Positions 12,556-25,136 of a stretch of DNA of 64,000 nt are shown piece after piece (positions within the stretch are counted from its first letter, which is position 1; each line of letters starts with the position of its first letter). The translations under genes and the position numbers were made by a program. Source of the stretch: Zygnema cylindricum. Taxonomy: Eukaryota > Streptophyta > Zygnematophyceae > Zygnematales > Zygnemataceae. A model generated the notes under the pieces. That model saw only the letters and a list, made by a program, of their open reading frames with translations. It was not told the origin of the DNA and made no database searches. Where the stretch lies: the NCBI GenBank assembly GCA_037447655.1, contig JBBHKE010001171.1, positions 62,001 through 126,000 on the forward strand, read 5' to 3'.

Positions 12556-14451
12556 TAAGTTTCTTCGTCAAGTTCGAGAAGGATGTAAGCATGACCGCAG
12601 ATACTTGAAAGTATAGAACCAAAGCCATTGAAATCATTCGCCGCACAGGTCATTGCAATACAGGCAATCACACTTTGTGAAAGTGCATAAAAATGCGGAG
12701 AATTGACATGATTAGCAAATGATTAGTAAGTGTTACACCGGAAAAGGTTTTCAGATCTCTCCTCAACAATTTGGAGGAGCGTCTCACCTTTCAGATAATA
12801 ATAGAATCGTCAACGTGAACAAAGATTCTCAAAATACGACAGAGTTTATCACCCATATCACTTGAATCCACAGTGTCAATCTCATCAACTTAAAACGTTT
12901 AACTTTCGAAGGTTTCCTAGTTACCAAGGTTTGAATACTCGTCAACCCTACAACAAAAACTAATCCAATCTTCACATTCACCATACGATCCTTCTCATCA
13001 TTGATGCCCTGAGAATCTACACTGATAAAGTCACTAGAACGGATAATTTGAATTATTTTCCAATCCAGTTACAGAGCTTTCAAAAACTTCGTTACCAAGG
13101 TCACATAACGATGCTATGGAAGAATCGGACACACTGCCAAACCCTCTCGAAACCCTCTTTGAGCACAATTTTTCAAATTTACAATCATCTTCACGAACGG
13201 AACTCACATGAATATGAACACAGATTAAAGATCGTCCAGAAATTAACACAAGCGATCAACTTGATTGAGAATTCCTGAAGAAATCTGCTATCGTCCTAAA
13301 ACACATTCCCGTCTACCTCTTAAGTAAGACACTCAAGCTTCAATATTGAAACCGTATACCTATAATTTGCCACTTAGGAGACTACCTGCAATGAAGCTGG
13401 CGGTAAAGCAGCCCGTACTCGTCGTAAATGCGACGCTGCAAAACATCAAACAAAAAATTAATCAGTTAAAATCCAAATACTACATAAAACATATTCAGAT
13501 GTACTATTTTGTTATAAAAGCCTCAAAAAACCTTGAACTATTAATGGCATTAAAAGGATCATTAAAAAGTACCATCTGCCACCAGCACATGCGGTGCTAA
13601 GAGCTTGGTGCACGCGTCAGCAAAAGCTGCCTTCACTTTCTTCCAGCGTAGCGTTAGCAAGCCTGCCGCCATAGATCTCGAACCGTTTGCCTTACTTCCA
13701 GCCATTCGGACAGCTTGTGGACAGAACAAGCACACCTTCTACGTGCAATCCCTCAGAAACCTAACTGGAGAAATCATTGACAAGGGAAGCATCACAAACC
13801 GTGGAGACTAAAGAGTACAGGAAAGACTGGCGCTACGAGGAAATGAAGTAAAAACTAATTTAGTTCAAAATAAGGCAGGCAAAAATTTGAATTGTACACA
13901 TTGTACGAAAACGATACAAAGTACAGAGAGCATACGGAAAGTACAGTACAGGTGGTGCTCTCAAGTCCGTACACGTATGGACATTGAATTTCAAACTTTA
14001 CCTGCATGTTCTCCGGCTGAAAGCTGGCGCATCTGGAATGCTGGAATCATGGACTTGTCAATAGGGCGGGCGGAAACGGCTAGTTTGAAGCGTACGGATA
14101 TAATACCACAGTAATGATAGTTCATAAAATTTGAAATTTAAAAGCCTAGCTGGCATATGGCCTTCCTGGCGGCGCAGTCGGTCAACCTAAGACATTTTTG
14201 CCGTACTATGCAAAGCCCGGTTGTTACATGCCGTACTATTTTAACCCCAACAAAGGTTTGTACAAAGAATCATGACAAGAAAGGTGTCTTCCAGGTTACG
14301 GCACCAAAAACAACCAAAGTTTATGACATTTGAAGATAACGAGTAAAAATCGTTCGACACGTATTCGTAACGTCAATTTTTTTCGCTAACGCTGAAATAT
14401 GTGTGACGCTGCGATGCGTGAAAAATAACAGTTTTACAGACGTACAGCTAA

Positions 14452-15166
14452 GGGTAACATTCCATTAGACGAAAAGTGGGGTTCGTTACTGGACGCCGTA
14501 TATTTTCGTACAGTGTCGTACAGAGCCGTACTATTTTTATTTTTTTTGTCAACGAAACACCGTTACTGGAAAGCTGTCGAAAAGCTCCAATGATGTAGGC
14601 GTCATTACTGACCGTTGGATGTTCACTTTTTGAGATCCGCGAAGCAATCGCGCACATCATCCAGTGGCCCCCAACTCTCCTCGCGAGGGGAGTTGGGGCC
14701 CACTCGATGATTACCATTGGTACACGTGAAAAAGCAAAAAAAAATATACTTTGAACAAGCGATCGCAGGCGTACACGTCGTACAGGCCATGTGCCGCCTG
14801 CCACGCTAGATGCAGGTCAGTCAAAAATATCCTCGCACGCTCCGTCTGACATCCACCGACATTCAAAGTTTGCCGCGTCCTTTTGCCATTGCGTTTCGAA
14901 ATTTTGATTTCATTTTGAAAATCAAAATCTAGCCGCAAACTTGACGTACGAATCAATAACTACCTCCGGCCGTACAGATATTTCGTTCTGACTTGCCGTT
15001 TGTAGATTCTTTTAAGATTTGAAGAATCTGGACTCTAACCTATGTGGCGCCAATCATAATTGGGGAAGGTTCGTTACTGGCCCGACAAAATGGAGCGAAC
15101 TTCCAGTAAACGCTGTCAGTAGACTTGTCCGTACATTTACTGGGACCGCCTAATGGAATGTTACCC
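14452..15166. mobile_element. MITE family A, copy B
   Basis: Same element as 5380-6094, carried along in the large duplication, with identical ends and TAA flanks. Confidence 0.85.
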
Positions 15167-15637
15167 TAAGCAGAAAGTAATTATATTTGAACGGGTGAAC
15201 CGGCCTGATACAATAGTATGTACTATGTACTTCCCTGTACTTTCATCCACTCGGGTGTCCATGTCATAATGTTTGACATAACACGTGTTTGAAGCGTATT
15301 AAACCGTCAGCCAGAACCACGATTCAACAACAAGAAGTCAATTCGACGAACTCTGCACGGTTATGGTGTGCAAAACAGTTATCGTAAAGTGGTTTACCCT
15401 CTGAATATTGGGAGAATACAGGGAAGGTACTGTACTGTTTTAAACTGCATATCACTGGAAAGTGGTAACGACCCGCTTCCCAGCTGTAGAGGGGAAAATA
15501 ATGCTCCAGCATTTTAACCGCCGGCAACTGCTATACCAGGTTCGCACGCGTGAAAATTATTGTTCTGTTCGATGCGTGGAAACCAGCCGTTTTGTTTGGT
15601 GAAGCGTATTATGTACGATCCCGTATTCTGTGGTGTA

Positions 15638-15850
15638 CGGTGGGGAGGGGTGTTGGGGGTGGAGGGTGTGATGGGGTGGGCGATGGTTGGCGGGATGGAG
15701 GGGATGGGAGGGACGGAGAGATATAGGAAGAAAGGAGGGACGGAGGGAGGGAGGGAGGAATGGTTGAAGGGAGGTAGAGGGAGAGTGGGTGAGGAAAAGT
15801 GGAAGGAGGGAGGTGAAGGACGAGTGGGGGAGGGAGTAGGAGAATGAAAG
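15638..15850 (+). repeat. G-rich simple tract, G-quadruplex-prone
   Basis: About 210 bp dominated by GGGG, GGGA and GGGT words, almost without C, with many runs of three or more G. It starts exactly where duplication copy B ends. The open frames here are compositional artefacts. Confidence 0.85.
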
Positions 15851-16922
15851 AGAAGGGAGGTAACAATTTGGGATGGGAGGAATGGAGTGATGTTCAAATT
15901 GAATATATGTTTTTTTGTTTCGTTCTTTTCGTAGGAGGTAAAAAAACCGTTGAATATTGACCATTAAAGATTTCCCTTGAAGGGGATTAGATCTTCGCAA
16001 CCTTCACATTGATACCAGAAAAATATGTTGATTAAGCTGTCATGATACAGAAAAGATAAATCAAAAGTTTCCTTCCGTACACTCATTGTGTATGAAATCA
16101 AGAAAAATGCGAAAGTTGGGCAAGAGGGCATTGAGAATATACCCAAAAAAGGCGGAAAGAATCCAAATTTTTGTAACCTACAAATGATTACAAAAAAATG
16201 GCAGATGATGTAAGTTTTGACGTTTTTAATGAAGGAAAACGGTTTTTTTGTCCTTTTCTGTATGCAAATGTGTATATGAGTATTATTCAAGCTTGATGCA
16301 GAATCATGAAAGCCATTTCCATGAAAAAACTCTGGGAGAGAGTTTAGAAATCGATTTCCAATTATTATTATTATTATTATTTATTTTTTTCTTTTGAGAT
16401 TGTGCCATTGTGTTTCGAACTTCCAAAGTTAACAAAAAAGTCTCGTGTAGTAGATGTGGGGTACATTCTTTGTGATGTAAAAACGAGGGGTACGTCCGAG
16501 ATTACATACAATCAGGTGTTGAATAAAAGTGTTTCTTTATAAGACAGTCTGTTTATGCAAAGATATAGATTATCGGAAGACTTGATAAGCTGACCTCTGT
16601 TTTTTTGTTATTTTCACCAGCTAGTATAACATATCTACATTTTACATGTCACGTGACTATATCTGCAATACATCCTTTGCAAGTATGAATAAGAGGAAAA
16701 ACATTGTTTTATATACAATCTTGTCTTTGCAACTCTACTAGTCACTGATTGGAAGATTCTAGGTTTCACGACCATAAAGAAAGTCATAATAACCGAGTCC
16801 TCTCTCATTTAAGACGGATCCCTGTATACCATTCAAGCAAAACTTTCCAGAGAAAGCAAAACTCTCCAGAGAAAGCAGAACTTTCCAGTGAACCCAAAAA
16901 AATAAAAAATAAATCTAACCGG
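15851..16922. other. Intergenic, no gene seen
   Basis: A/T-rich sequence with an ATT microsatellite at about 16362-16385. Only short unconvincing frames are present. Confidence 0.6.
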
Positions 16923-19900
16923 TCAACCTGTTCTGTATTGCCCTAAAGCTAGAGGCCCCGCCGACTTCCTCCGAAATTTCCGGCTTCCCATTGGCTGTTC
17001 TGCCCCATCATCGCCTTCTACATCGACATCTACATCGACATCTTCGTTAATAATTGGTTGAAGAGTCAACGATTCTGCAAGGGAAAATATGGAAATTACT
17101 ATAAGTTATCTTGTCAAGAAAGACGGAGAGTCTCTCGCTCAGAAATGTACTATTCAATAAAAAACATTAAGTAATCTTGACAAGAAAAAAACGGATAGCA
17201 CTGAGTTATTCTGACAAGAAATGACAGAAAGAACTAAAAAATATTGACAAGAAAAAACGGATAGCACAAAGTAATCTTGACAGAAAAAACAGATAGCACT
17301 GAGTAGTTTTGACAAGAAAAGACTGATAGCACCTGGTAATTTCAGAAAAAACAGATGGCACGAAGTAATCTCGACAAGAAAAAACAGATAGCAGTAAGTA
17401 ATCTTGTCAAGAAAATAGGGATACCACTAATTTCCAAGAAAAAACAGATTGCAATTAGTAATCTTGACAAAAATAAATAGACAACACTAGGAAAAAAACT
17501 ATAGTATTATTAGCACCATTTTATGTCCGGGGGCCAAAAAAAAACCAGCACAAAATTAAAGTTTTAAATGCTAATAGCGGTTTTCACAGTGTAGTTGTCC
17601 ATTTTGTGCATTTTTTATGCTGATGTTCTGGTCTGCGCCCTTCAAACTAACCATTTCTATTGTTAATATTACTTATTGCTATCCGTTTCAGCGGTTGATA
17701 ATCGGGAATTAATATGACTAAATTGAACCCCACAGTACATATTTCTTAACGCTAAGCGACCCACAGAGCAGTGATTTGAATAAGAACCCATAATGATGGA
17801 ATCCAGATAATTATTATTTTTAAGGACTCCAGATTCACTCTCTTAAAAAACCAAAAACCACATCATTTCTAGGCTTCAAGCAATGATTTGACCCAAAGTG
17901 GCAACCAATTTGATGCTAAGTTAAAGCAAACCAGCGAAATCGCCTTACATACATGAATCAAAAACAGTAAAAAGGTGAAAAGGTAAAACAGTATTCATAC
18001 CTCCAGACTTTCTCGGAGAGTCTGGCTGCCAATCAGGCATCTGTGTTGTTTCTACACGTAAATCATTGGGAGGAGGACCCTCTCTCTCACAAATCGGTGA
18101 CGACCATGGAAGTCCGTTCGAATGAGGAGAGCCACGAGCCTCAGCTTCTTCCCTCTCTTCCTGACTGGATCTACTTTTGCAATCCCTATTTTGTTCTCCA
18201 TTCCCAATGTCCATTCGTTGACAGCCATCAATCATATCTGAGAGAACAGCTCCAGGAAGTTGTCCAAGACGAGCTCGATCCTCAAGAAAACCCAATCTTT
18301 CATGATGGCTTAGGAGGACATCCTTCATCTAAAACCAGACAAGCCCAATAGGAGATTCAAAAAGGTTTTAATCGCTCGTTCTCTTTGTTATTGGAGTGTC
18401 CACCCTGACGAACAGAAAAAAATACCCTTTGGCCGGGTATACCTACATTTGTTTGGTCGTAAAGCCTACTTAACAAACCTGTTGGAGTGTAAATCCCTGA
18501 ATTTCATCGACTGAGAGTTTTATTTACAATTTAACGAAATTTAATTATCAAACTGATTCTATCTTCCACAGGGTTGACATTTAGATAATTGTTTTTTTAC
18601 GAGCTTCAAGTTTTAATCACCCGTATCTGTTGTAAGATGACATTTTTGTTAGAACCTCACCACCAAGTCTAGAGTACAAAGAAAATGACCGGCAGATAAT
18701 AAAGCTAGTTCAAAAGAAACTCATTTTCTTATTTTGAAATACAGAAACTCAGTTTGACACTCGTGCTCGACTCCATCTGACCATGAGATATACTCATTCT
18801 TTAGAAAAATCGAAACGATTAGGCCCCAGACAAGAAGGATTTAACACCTGTATTAAGACAAGCAAGTGTGTAGACAACAAACAAGACTACGTTAAAAACA
18901 TCATAAACCGACTCCTGCAATTTGAGATACTGCATAGGAATCGGCAGAAAATGAAAGAGATTAAATTGAAGGAGAAGCGTTAAATTGAAGATCAATACCC
19001 TCACTATCTCGCCCTGTTGAGCATGGCGAATACTTTCTATTATTGACACTGTTGGAGGGGCCGCAGTTTCGCCGGTATCTGCAACCAGGGAGTAGTCTCC
19101 AAGTACATAACTGTGCTTCAAGCCCCGAAAAACATCAAAAATTATTGCAGTGTCAGAAGTATTATTTACTGCAAAAATCACCGTCAAAAGGGTTCATTTT
19201 CATATGATTGCAACTACGATTGTACAATAAAAAAGGTGTTAATTTAGACAAGAGCATGTCAAGCATTGTCACGTCTAAACCCTGTGTTGATAAACTACCA
19301 TCCATGGTTTCCAAAAGACACATTTACACAACAGCAGTAACACCAACGATACTAAAGATAACAAATTTTACAATTTTCAAAACTGATATTTACCATTCAC
19401 CGTAAGTGATAACGGACTAATCAAGCATAGGTGCGGATGCTCACCAAAAATAAACGCCACGTTCGGGTGCAAAAATCCAAAAATCCATTTCCATTTCAAA
19501 CATATACTATACAGTATTATTCAAATACAATTCCCTACAACGACGAAGAAACTTATGCCCTGTGTACCGGTAACCAACATCCATACAAAGGCTCACCTTT
19601 CAAGAGCTGCGGGGTTGAACGACAATAAGTCTCTGCGTCCAGAAGGCAGAGAGAAAGCCATTGATGAGTTGAACCATTATTAATAGTCACGAAAATTTCC
19701 TCACTCAACAAAATAGCCCCTTGCATGGACCACTCTTACTAGCTCTTCCCAACTCTTCCCAGAAACATCAAGAAAGGGCCACAAAAGGGCCACAATGGAG
19801 CCAAGAAAGGGCCAAAAAAGGCCAACAGAGGGCCAAAAAGAGCCAAAAAGTGCCAGAAAAGAGAAGCTCAAGAAAGTGCAAACAAGGGTCAAAAAACGGC

Positions 19901-20796
19901 CAGATGTAGTGCAATGTTGGAGATTACCTTACAGGATCCAAGTATCGTTTAGTTGCCCGATAAATACGCCCAAGTTTCGCTTGGCACTTCAAACAGCGAA
20001 TGTTGGAAAATGTACTGTCACAGAAACAGGCAAAACAACTGCCTCAGGCTCTCCGAGAAAACCAGGTAAGACCAGACTATACAGTGCATCACTATTAGCT
20101 TACGTTTGATAGTCGTGGACGATTACTGACCACTTATGCAATCAGATTTATTAAAACTATTTTATGGGTATAGGCAAAAAGACGAAAAAGGAACTAAATC
20201 AATCAGTGCTATACAGACTGGTAAACTGCCCATCGCTGTTAGAGTTAATCACTCTAATTGGAGTGAGTGTTCACAAAAACGTGTTAACAACACTATTTAG
20301 TAAAGTGGCCCGTAATGAGCCACGTGCAAAACAAATTCAGTTGATTCTAAATAAAGTTCTATAACTAATGATTCACTAAGGCCTCAACTCCTGGGTCAAT
20401 TCAATGCTTTTCTCTCAATGATTGGGCAGTTTATGACCGTAAGATTCCGATGGATTCTGATCTGGACAGTAAAAATTTGCCCAAACATTGAAAACGGCCT
20501 TGAAATGACCACTTTTGGCCCCCAACAACCATAAAAAACCCTCAAAAAATCCTGATGGAGCAGAGCACTAACTCTACAAGCCATGTCTGGCGTAGTGTTG
20601 TAGAAAAGGGGTTGAAAAGACTGAGCATTGGAGAGTCTTTCTAAAGAATATGACCTGAATGACCTAAAAGCGACCTAAAGAAAATGTTGTGCATGGATAA
20701 CGCTACACGTTGTTTCTGGCATTTCAGCTCACTACGATTCAATGTTTTTATATGTCTGTCGAGCCTCTTGAGAAAAAAAAAAAAAAAAAAAAAAAT

Positions 20797-20830
<34 letters not shown>

Positions 20831-21569
20831 AAAAAAAAAAAACAAAAAAAAAAAAAAAAATCCTTAAGAAGAAACCAAAAAAAAAAAAAAACTCTTAAGT
20901 GAAATTGAAACTCTTAAGTGTAATGTACAAGTCAACAGGAAAATCACATTAATTGAGTGGACTAATGAATGCCGTTTTTGCATAGAGAATAGAATTGAAT
21001 TAAAACCACACTGTACTAATAATGTATAAATAAAGCACTATATTCTCTTTTTGGTGGTTGAATGATGTTTATTTTGCGCTAGTAATGTACTAATAATGCA
21101 ATATATTCCTTATTTGGCGGTGGAATGATGCTTATTTCCACCCTAAATCCTGTTATGGCTGGTGTACCTGCCTCTGTCTATCCCCGCTGTTGATGTTAAT
21201 GTCTCCGGCAATATTTCGATCGAACTCGCCGCTAGTAAGAGAAAAAAAAAAAGAAAACAAAAAAACAAGCATACAAAAAAAAGAAAAAAAAAAAACTCAA
21301 AACTCAGACCATATGACTGCCTGCAGTAACCATACATATGCTGATGGCAGAAAAGACAAACACTGTTCCTTTTCAAACATAAAGAAAAGTCCAAACCTAA
21401 ACCTAAACCTAAACCTAAACCTAAACATAAACATAAACATGGAAAGGAAGTTGCAAGTAGTACCTCGGAAGGACACAATCCCTAAATCATCATGTGTGGA
21501 GACATGTGCCAAAGAGTCAGTAATCACTGCCATACAATGAGCACACTGGAATACGTAAACATTCTCCAT
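16923..21569 (-). CDS. Mis18-family centromere protein (predicted, 7 exons)
   Basis: I reconstruct seven exons: 21569-21464, 20125-20104, 20014-19933, 19606-19597, 19168-19005, 18328-18001 and 17074-16923; 864 nt, 287 residues, every junction GT-AG and in phase. The start ATG follows an in-frame TGA. Residues 7-12 read FQCAHC and residues 48-58 IRCLKCQAKLG, the two CxxC zinc-binding motifs of the Mis18/Yippee fold, followed by RIYRATKRYLDP and a SYVLG block at 93-97 as in Mis18. Known Mis18 proteins help load CENP-A/CenH3 at centromeres. The last two exons encode a hydrophilic tail of about 160 residues with an Asp/Val-rich repeat (DVDVDVDVEGDD) and a basic end. Exons 2 (22 nt) and 4 (10 nt) are microexons found only through phase and splice sites. 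The family call rests on my reading of motifs; an extra exon in the 1.3-kb first intron is possible. Confidence 0.7.
17169..17488 (+). repeat. Degenerate tandem repeat, about 33-bp unit
   Basis: Roughly ten imperfect units of the type AGTAATCTTGACAAGAAAA followed by an ACGGATAGCACT-like half. The array lies in the last intron of the Mis18-like gene. Spacing and drift are those of a minisatellite. Confidence 0.85.
19775..19895 (+). repeat. GGGCCAAAA-type minisatellite
   Basis: Imperfect tandem copies of a 10-13-bp unit such as AAAGGGCCAAAA lie in an intron of the Mis18-like gene. The Lys-rich plus-strand frame over it is an artefact. Confidence 0.75.
20771..20893 (+). repeat. Poly-A low-complexity tract
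   Basis: Long A runs broken by a few TT or C bases, inside intron 1 of the Mis18-like gene. The poly-Lys frame it creates is not a gene. Confidence 0.95.
21396..21440 (+). repeat. CCTAAA tandem repeat (telomere-like hexamer)
   Basis: Five CCTAAA units grade into three CATAAA units. The reverse strand reads TTTAGG, close to but not identical with the plant TTTAGGG repeat. It sits in intron 1 of the Mis18-like gene, about 25 bp from the exon 1 donor. Confidence 0.85.
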
Positions 21570-21843
21570 TCACGAACCAGGAGCTACTAAAAAACTAAAG
21601 AGACGGTAAAAAAAATATATATATATATATAAAGTAAAAGTAGTGAATTGAATGTGAATGAGACAAGGTGAAAGCTTTATCGTGAAACTCGCCGTATCTT
21701 AAACATCTTTGTACAGTGGAGAAAAAAGGAACGAAAGAAAAGGAACATATTAACACAGTGATTAAAAATGAAATGGAAGAAAAAGGAATATCGTAATACA
21801 GTGAAGAAAAGAAAAAGGAAAAGGAGAGCATGTAAAAAAGCAA

Positions 21844-21984
21844 GTACTGTACTGTACTGTACTGTACTGTACACCGCGAATCGTAATTAGAGTAATGAAA
21901 AAATTAGAGTACAAAAACTAAAAAATAAAATTAGAGCAATGAACGCTAATTTATGTGATAGAGCTGTTTCAAATATGAAGTTTA
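21844..21984. mobile_element. TACTG microsatellite and mariner-like MITE end
   Basis: Five TACTG units (about 21844-21870) run into CACCGCGAATCGTAATTAGA, the end of the MITE family seen complete at 56982-57414. The other end is not recognisable. An AT run lies nearby at 21616-21630. Confidence 0.5.
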
Positions 21985-22712
21985 GGGTGAAGTTCCATTA
22001 GACGAAAAGTGAGCTTTTTTACAGAAATTCGGACCTCTCCGTACTATGCCGTACGTCTTATTTTGTTTTTATGTGGAAAACAACATTACAGAGAATCTTG
22101 CTAATATTCTCCAAAATTCTGGGAGGTAACATTGACCGTTGGATATTTTTTCGCGAAGCATTCGCTTCGAAAGTTTCTGTAAATGGTGATGTACCTCACG
22201 AGGTACATCACCAATTACAGAAAAATTTGAGCCACGACACGTTGGATAATGAGCATACGTGTCAAGATGGCAACCAACGGAAATCAAAAAAATTCGCACA
22301 CGATATACGCATTCAAAAATCCAGCAGAAAATACAAACGAAATCTCGTAACGCACTTTTGTCACTCTATTTTTGGTGTCGGCCATTCGTCACACTATTTC
22401 TGACAGCGCTCATTCGTCACGCGTAAAAACAGGAACCCTAAAGAAATGCGGTGGTATCTCACAAGGCGTCTACAAAAAGTACAAAACCTGTATTGAACGA
22501 TGACCTGGTACGCACGTGTATGGTACGCAAATGAAGATTTTTGGTCGGTGTGAAAATCATTGACGATTTTCAATATCAAATCTATAGCTACGTAGTACCA
22601 CTATTTTGGTACCAAGTGGATTACAGACTCTCCGCAATGGAATTTCGTTCAAATTGTAGCATCCTGTAATGTTGGCCGTACAATTACAGAATGTCCTAAT
22701 GGAACTTCACCC
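21985..22712. mobile_element. MITE family B, second copy
   Basis: 728 bp with ends GGGTGAAGTTCCATTAG / CTAATGGAACTTCACCC and a clean TTA duplication (21982-21984 and 22713-22715). The central palindrome at 22185-22212 has one changed base at its centre relative to the copy at 7038-7065. The GACCGTTGGAT box is at about 22134. Confidence 0.9.
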
Positions 22713-22723
22713 TTAGGGTGAAC

Positions 22724-23557
22724 CATAGTTCAAAAGTAGGCGTTTTTATGGTAGGCGTTTGGTAGGCGCACAAAACTTCGCACAAAACTCGCGCAGATGA
22801 GGCGTACTGTGTATGTGCGTTGTGCACACCCCTGTACAAACGTACAAATCTGACTTATGATCATAGTACAGCTCACGCCGCAGGACGAATTTTTTTAGCG
22901 AACTGACACGGCGTAGGATGACATTCCACGGCAAAAAAATCCCGGTAAAAAAAAACGCGAACGTAAGTCCTATCGTAAGTTGTATTATGGGCTTTTCATG
23001 TGATCTTCTTAGATCGCTACTTTGATCAGCGACCGTCCGATCACCCAAATCTGACAGTTTAAATTAAAAATACCTCAAAACTCACGGAAAAATATTTTTT
23101 TGTCCGAATGTTTTTCAAAATTTAGACATGACGTTTAATTCTCTATCGATCGATGTGCAACTCAACCTTGTTCCTACTTTATTTCATTTTGCGGCCAATG
23201 CAATATGGATCTTAAGGGCATATTTTATGTTTTGCGCACAATAGGCATATTGTATGGGCGTATGGTCACCTACTTTTGAACTATGGTTCAAAAGTAGGTG
23301 AAAGTAGCCCCGTACAATATGCCCATTGTATGCAAAACATACAATATGACCTTAAAACCCATATTGTATTCGGACCTATTCGGACCAATTAAAACACTCG
23401 GACCAACAAATTTTATTTACACCGTCAGATTCGGACGATCGGACGGTCGCTGATCAAAGCAACGATCTAAGAATATCACATGAAAAGCCCATAACACAAC
23501 TTAGGATAAAGGCGCCGACGTAAGGCCTACCATAAAAACGCCTACTTTTAAACTATG
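22724..23557. mobile_element. Foldback element (hAT-like, 8-bp duplication)
   Basis: The outer ends CATAGTTCAAAAGTAGGCG and its inverted match ending CTATG bound 834 bp that is largely an imperfect inverted repeat, for example GGGCTTTTCATGTGAT near 22990 against ATCACATGAAAAGCCC near 23475. An inner perfect hairpin with 16-bp arms (TCACCTACTTTTGAAC) lies at 23266-23301. Direct repeats GGGTGAAC at 22716-22723 and 23558-23565 form an 8-bp target duplication, as in hAT elements. No transposase is present. Confidence 0.8.
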
Positions 23558-24120
23558 GGGTGAACCTCCATCAGGTGAAAAGTAGAGTTGTTTACTGGGA
23601 GACGTACCTTTCTGTATTAGGCCGTACTATTTTTTTCCTCTTTTTTTTTAAACTTGTTTACTGGAGATTCGACAAGATTCTTCAAACTTTTTGGCGAAAA
23701 TTTCGACCGTCCGGTTTTGCGTTTTCAAAGCAAACGCTCCTTCTGTTCAGTGTCTGGAGAGTCTCCTCAACTGACCTCGGGAGGAGAGTTGCCACACACT
23801 GGGCGCGTCTATTGGTACACTTGGAAACAAAAAGGTATCATCCACGACGGACGAGCGATGACGACTCTCACAATTGGCAAAGGCCATGTGCCTTCGTACA
23901 GGGCGGATTTGAAAGCGACGAAAATATCTTTGCCGCATGATATCTCTCTGACGACTCTTTTCCTTCGTGGAAAGGACTTTGCGTACAAAACATCATGGCA
24001 AACGATAAAGTACAAATTTTCATTTTGAAAATGATTCCAAAACGGTTGGTACAACGAAATGACAATAACGTACAAATTGTACCTTCGCGTACCTCTACAA
24101 GATATTTAAATATGTGTTAC

Positions 24121-25087
24121 TGTAACAGGATCTCCTACCTCTCAGAAAATCCCATTACTACAAACAATTCCAACCACACATTCCACACATTGGAAAATAC
24201 ACATCCACATTGGAAAACACTCACATAAGGATAAACTTTAATTGAAAAGAAGCTTCTGTCCACATAACATTAGCTTGGTCTCTTGCCCTCGTGGCTCAAC
24301 CCTTCAATTTAAAGTGTTTCCTCTACTCTCCACTCTTAATAATTCTATCTCTTAACTACTAAAACACTATTTAGTTAGTAAGAGATTTCAATGCAAAATG
24401 CCTTTTCTCCAATTTGGTATTAATCGCTCAGGACCAAGATCAGCTGGAATTTCCACAAACTTTTCCAAAGGAAAAGATGTCTACTCTCCTCTTACACTTC
24501 ACTATTTATCCATCATCGCCCTGGACTCGCCAGGCCAGAGTCAACGCTCCGTTTTAACAGGCTTTTACCTGGGCCAATCATTGATCAGCAAAGACTCAGA
24601 CTGACCAATGCAAAAACGTGCGAAATCTCTTACTAACTACTTAGCACTTTACTAACCAATCAAACGTTACGTTTCACTACGTAACATTTACGTGCAAAAG
24701 TGCGCGCCAAACGAAACGCGACTTCGCACGATCGTGCGTAACAAATTTCGCACGCGAAACTTCCTACGAAATTCCTTTAAGTAAAAGTGACGTTTCGTAC
24801 TAAAATTTGTACGAAACGAACCACCGTGCATACTAAACGTTTCATTAGAACTTTATGAAACGTACACACGTAATTTCGGTACTAATTTGACCCTTAACCC
24901 GTTTCAATGATACCCACTTGTTATTTAGACCCCACGCTGTCACCTAAATGCACCCATCGCTATAACTTTTAAAATATAACTCCAAATAGCGTGATTCTTT
25001 TGCGGACGTCTACCAAATTTAGTACTCTATAATCATAACACCTAAATATCCCTTTATAAACAAGTTCGATCCGCTATTGCTGTTACA
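24121..25087 (-). repeat. 3' LTR
   Basis: 967 bp, nearly identical to 29767-30734. The short plus-strand frame inside each LTR is not a gene. Confidence 0.95.
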
Positions 25088-25090
25088 TCA

Positions 25091-25100
25091 TCCCCTCCTT
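25091..25100 (-). other. Polypurine tract
   Basis: AAGGAGGGGA lies three bases before the 3' LTR on the minus strand, the expected place for the plus-strand primer. Confidence 0.8.
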
Positions 25101-25136
25101 ATTTTTAACTGACCTCAGTTAAACACTTTTAAATTT

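Larger units (their letters stand above)
9043..15637. repeat. Large duplication, copy B
   Basis: This is the second copy of 1-6565, in the same orientation. It ends at the TA that is the MITE target in copy A and then runs into an unrelated G-rich tract. The stretches outside the gene and MITE (12556-14451 and 15167-15637) show only short unconvincing frames. Near-identity means either a very recent duplication or two haplotypes joined by the assembler; the 10-N gap at 7675 makes the second option real. Confidence 0.95.

Noticed and set aside
15560-15900. Long open frames on both strands
   Set aside because: They exist only because the tract is almost pure G-rich simple sequence.
17169-17488. 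Spaced repeats resembling a CRISPR array
   Set aside because: Units are imperfect, directly adjacent without unique spacers of constant length, and lie in a eukaryotic intron; it is a minisatellite.
20684-20902. Lysine-rich frame
   Set aside because: Produced by the poly-A tract.
24398-24604. 68-codon frame repeated at 30045
   Set aside because: It lies inside both LTRs and shows no protein features.
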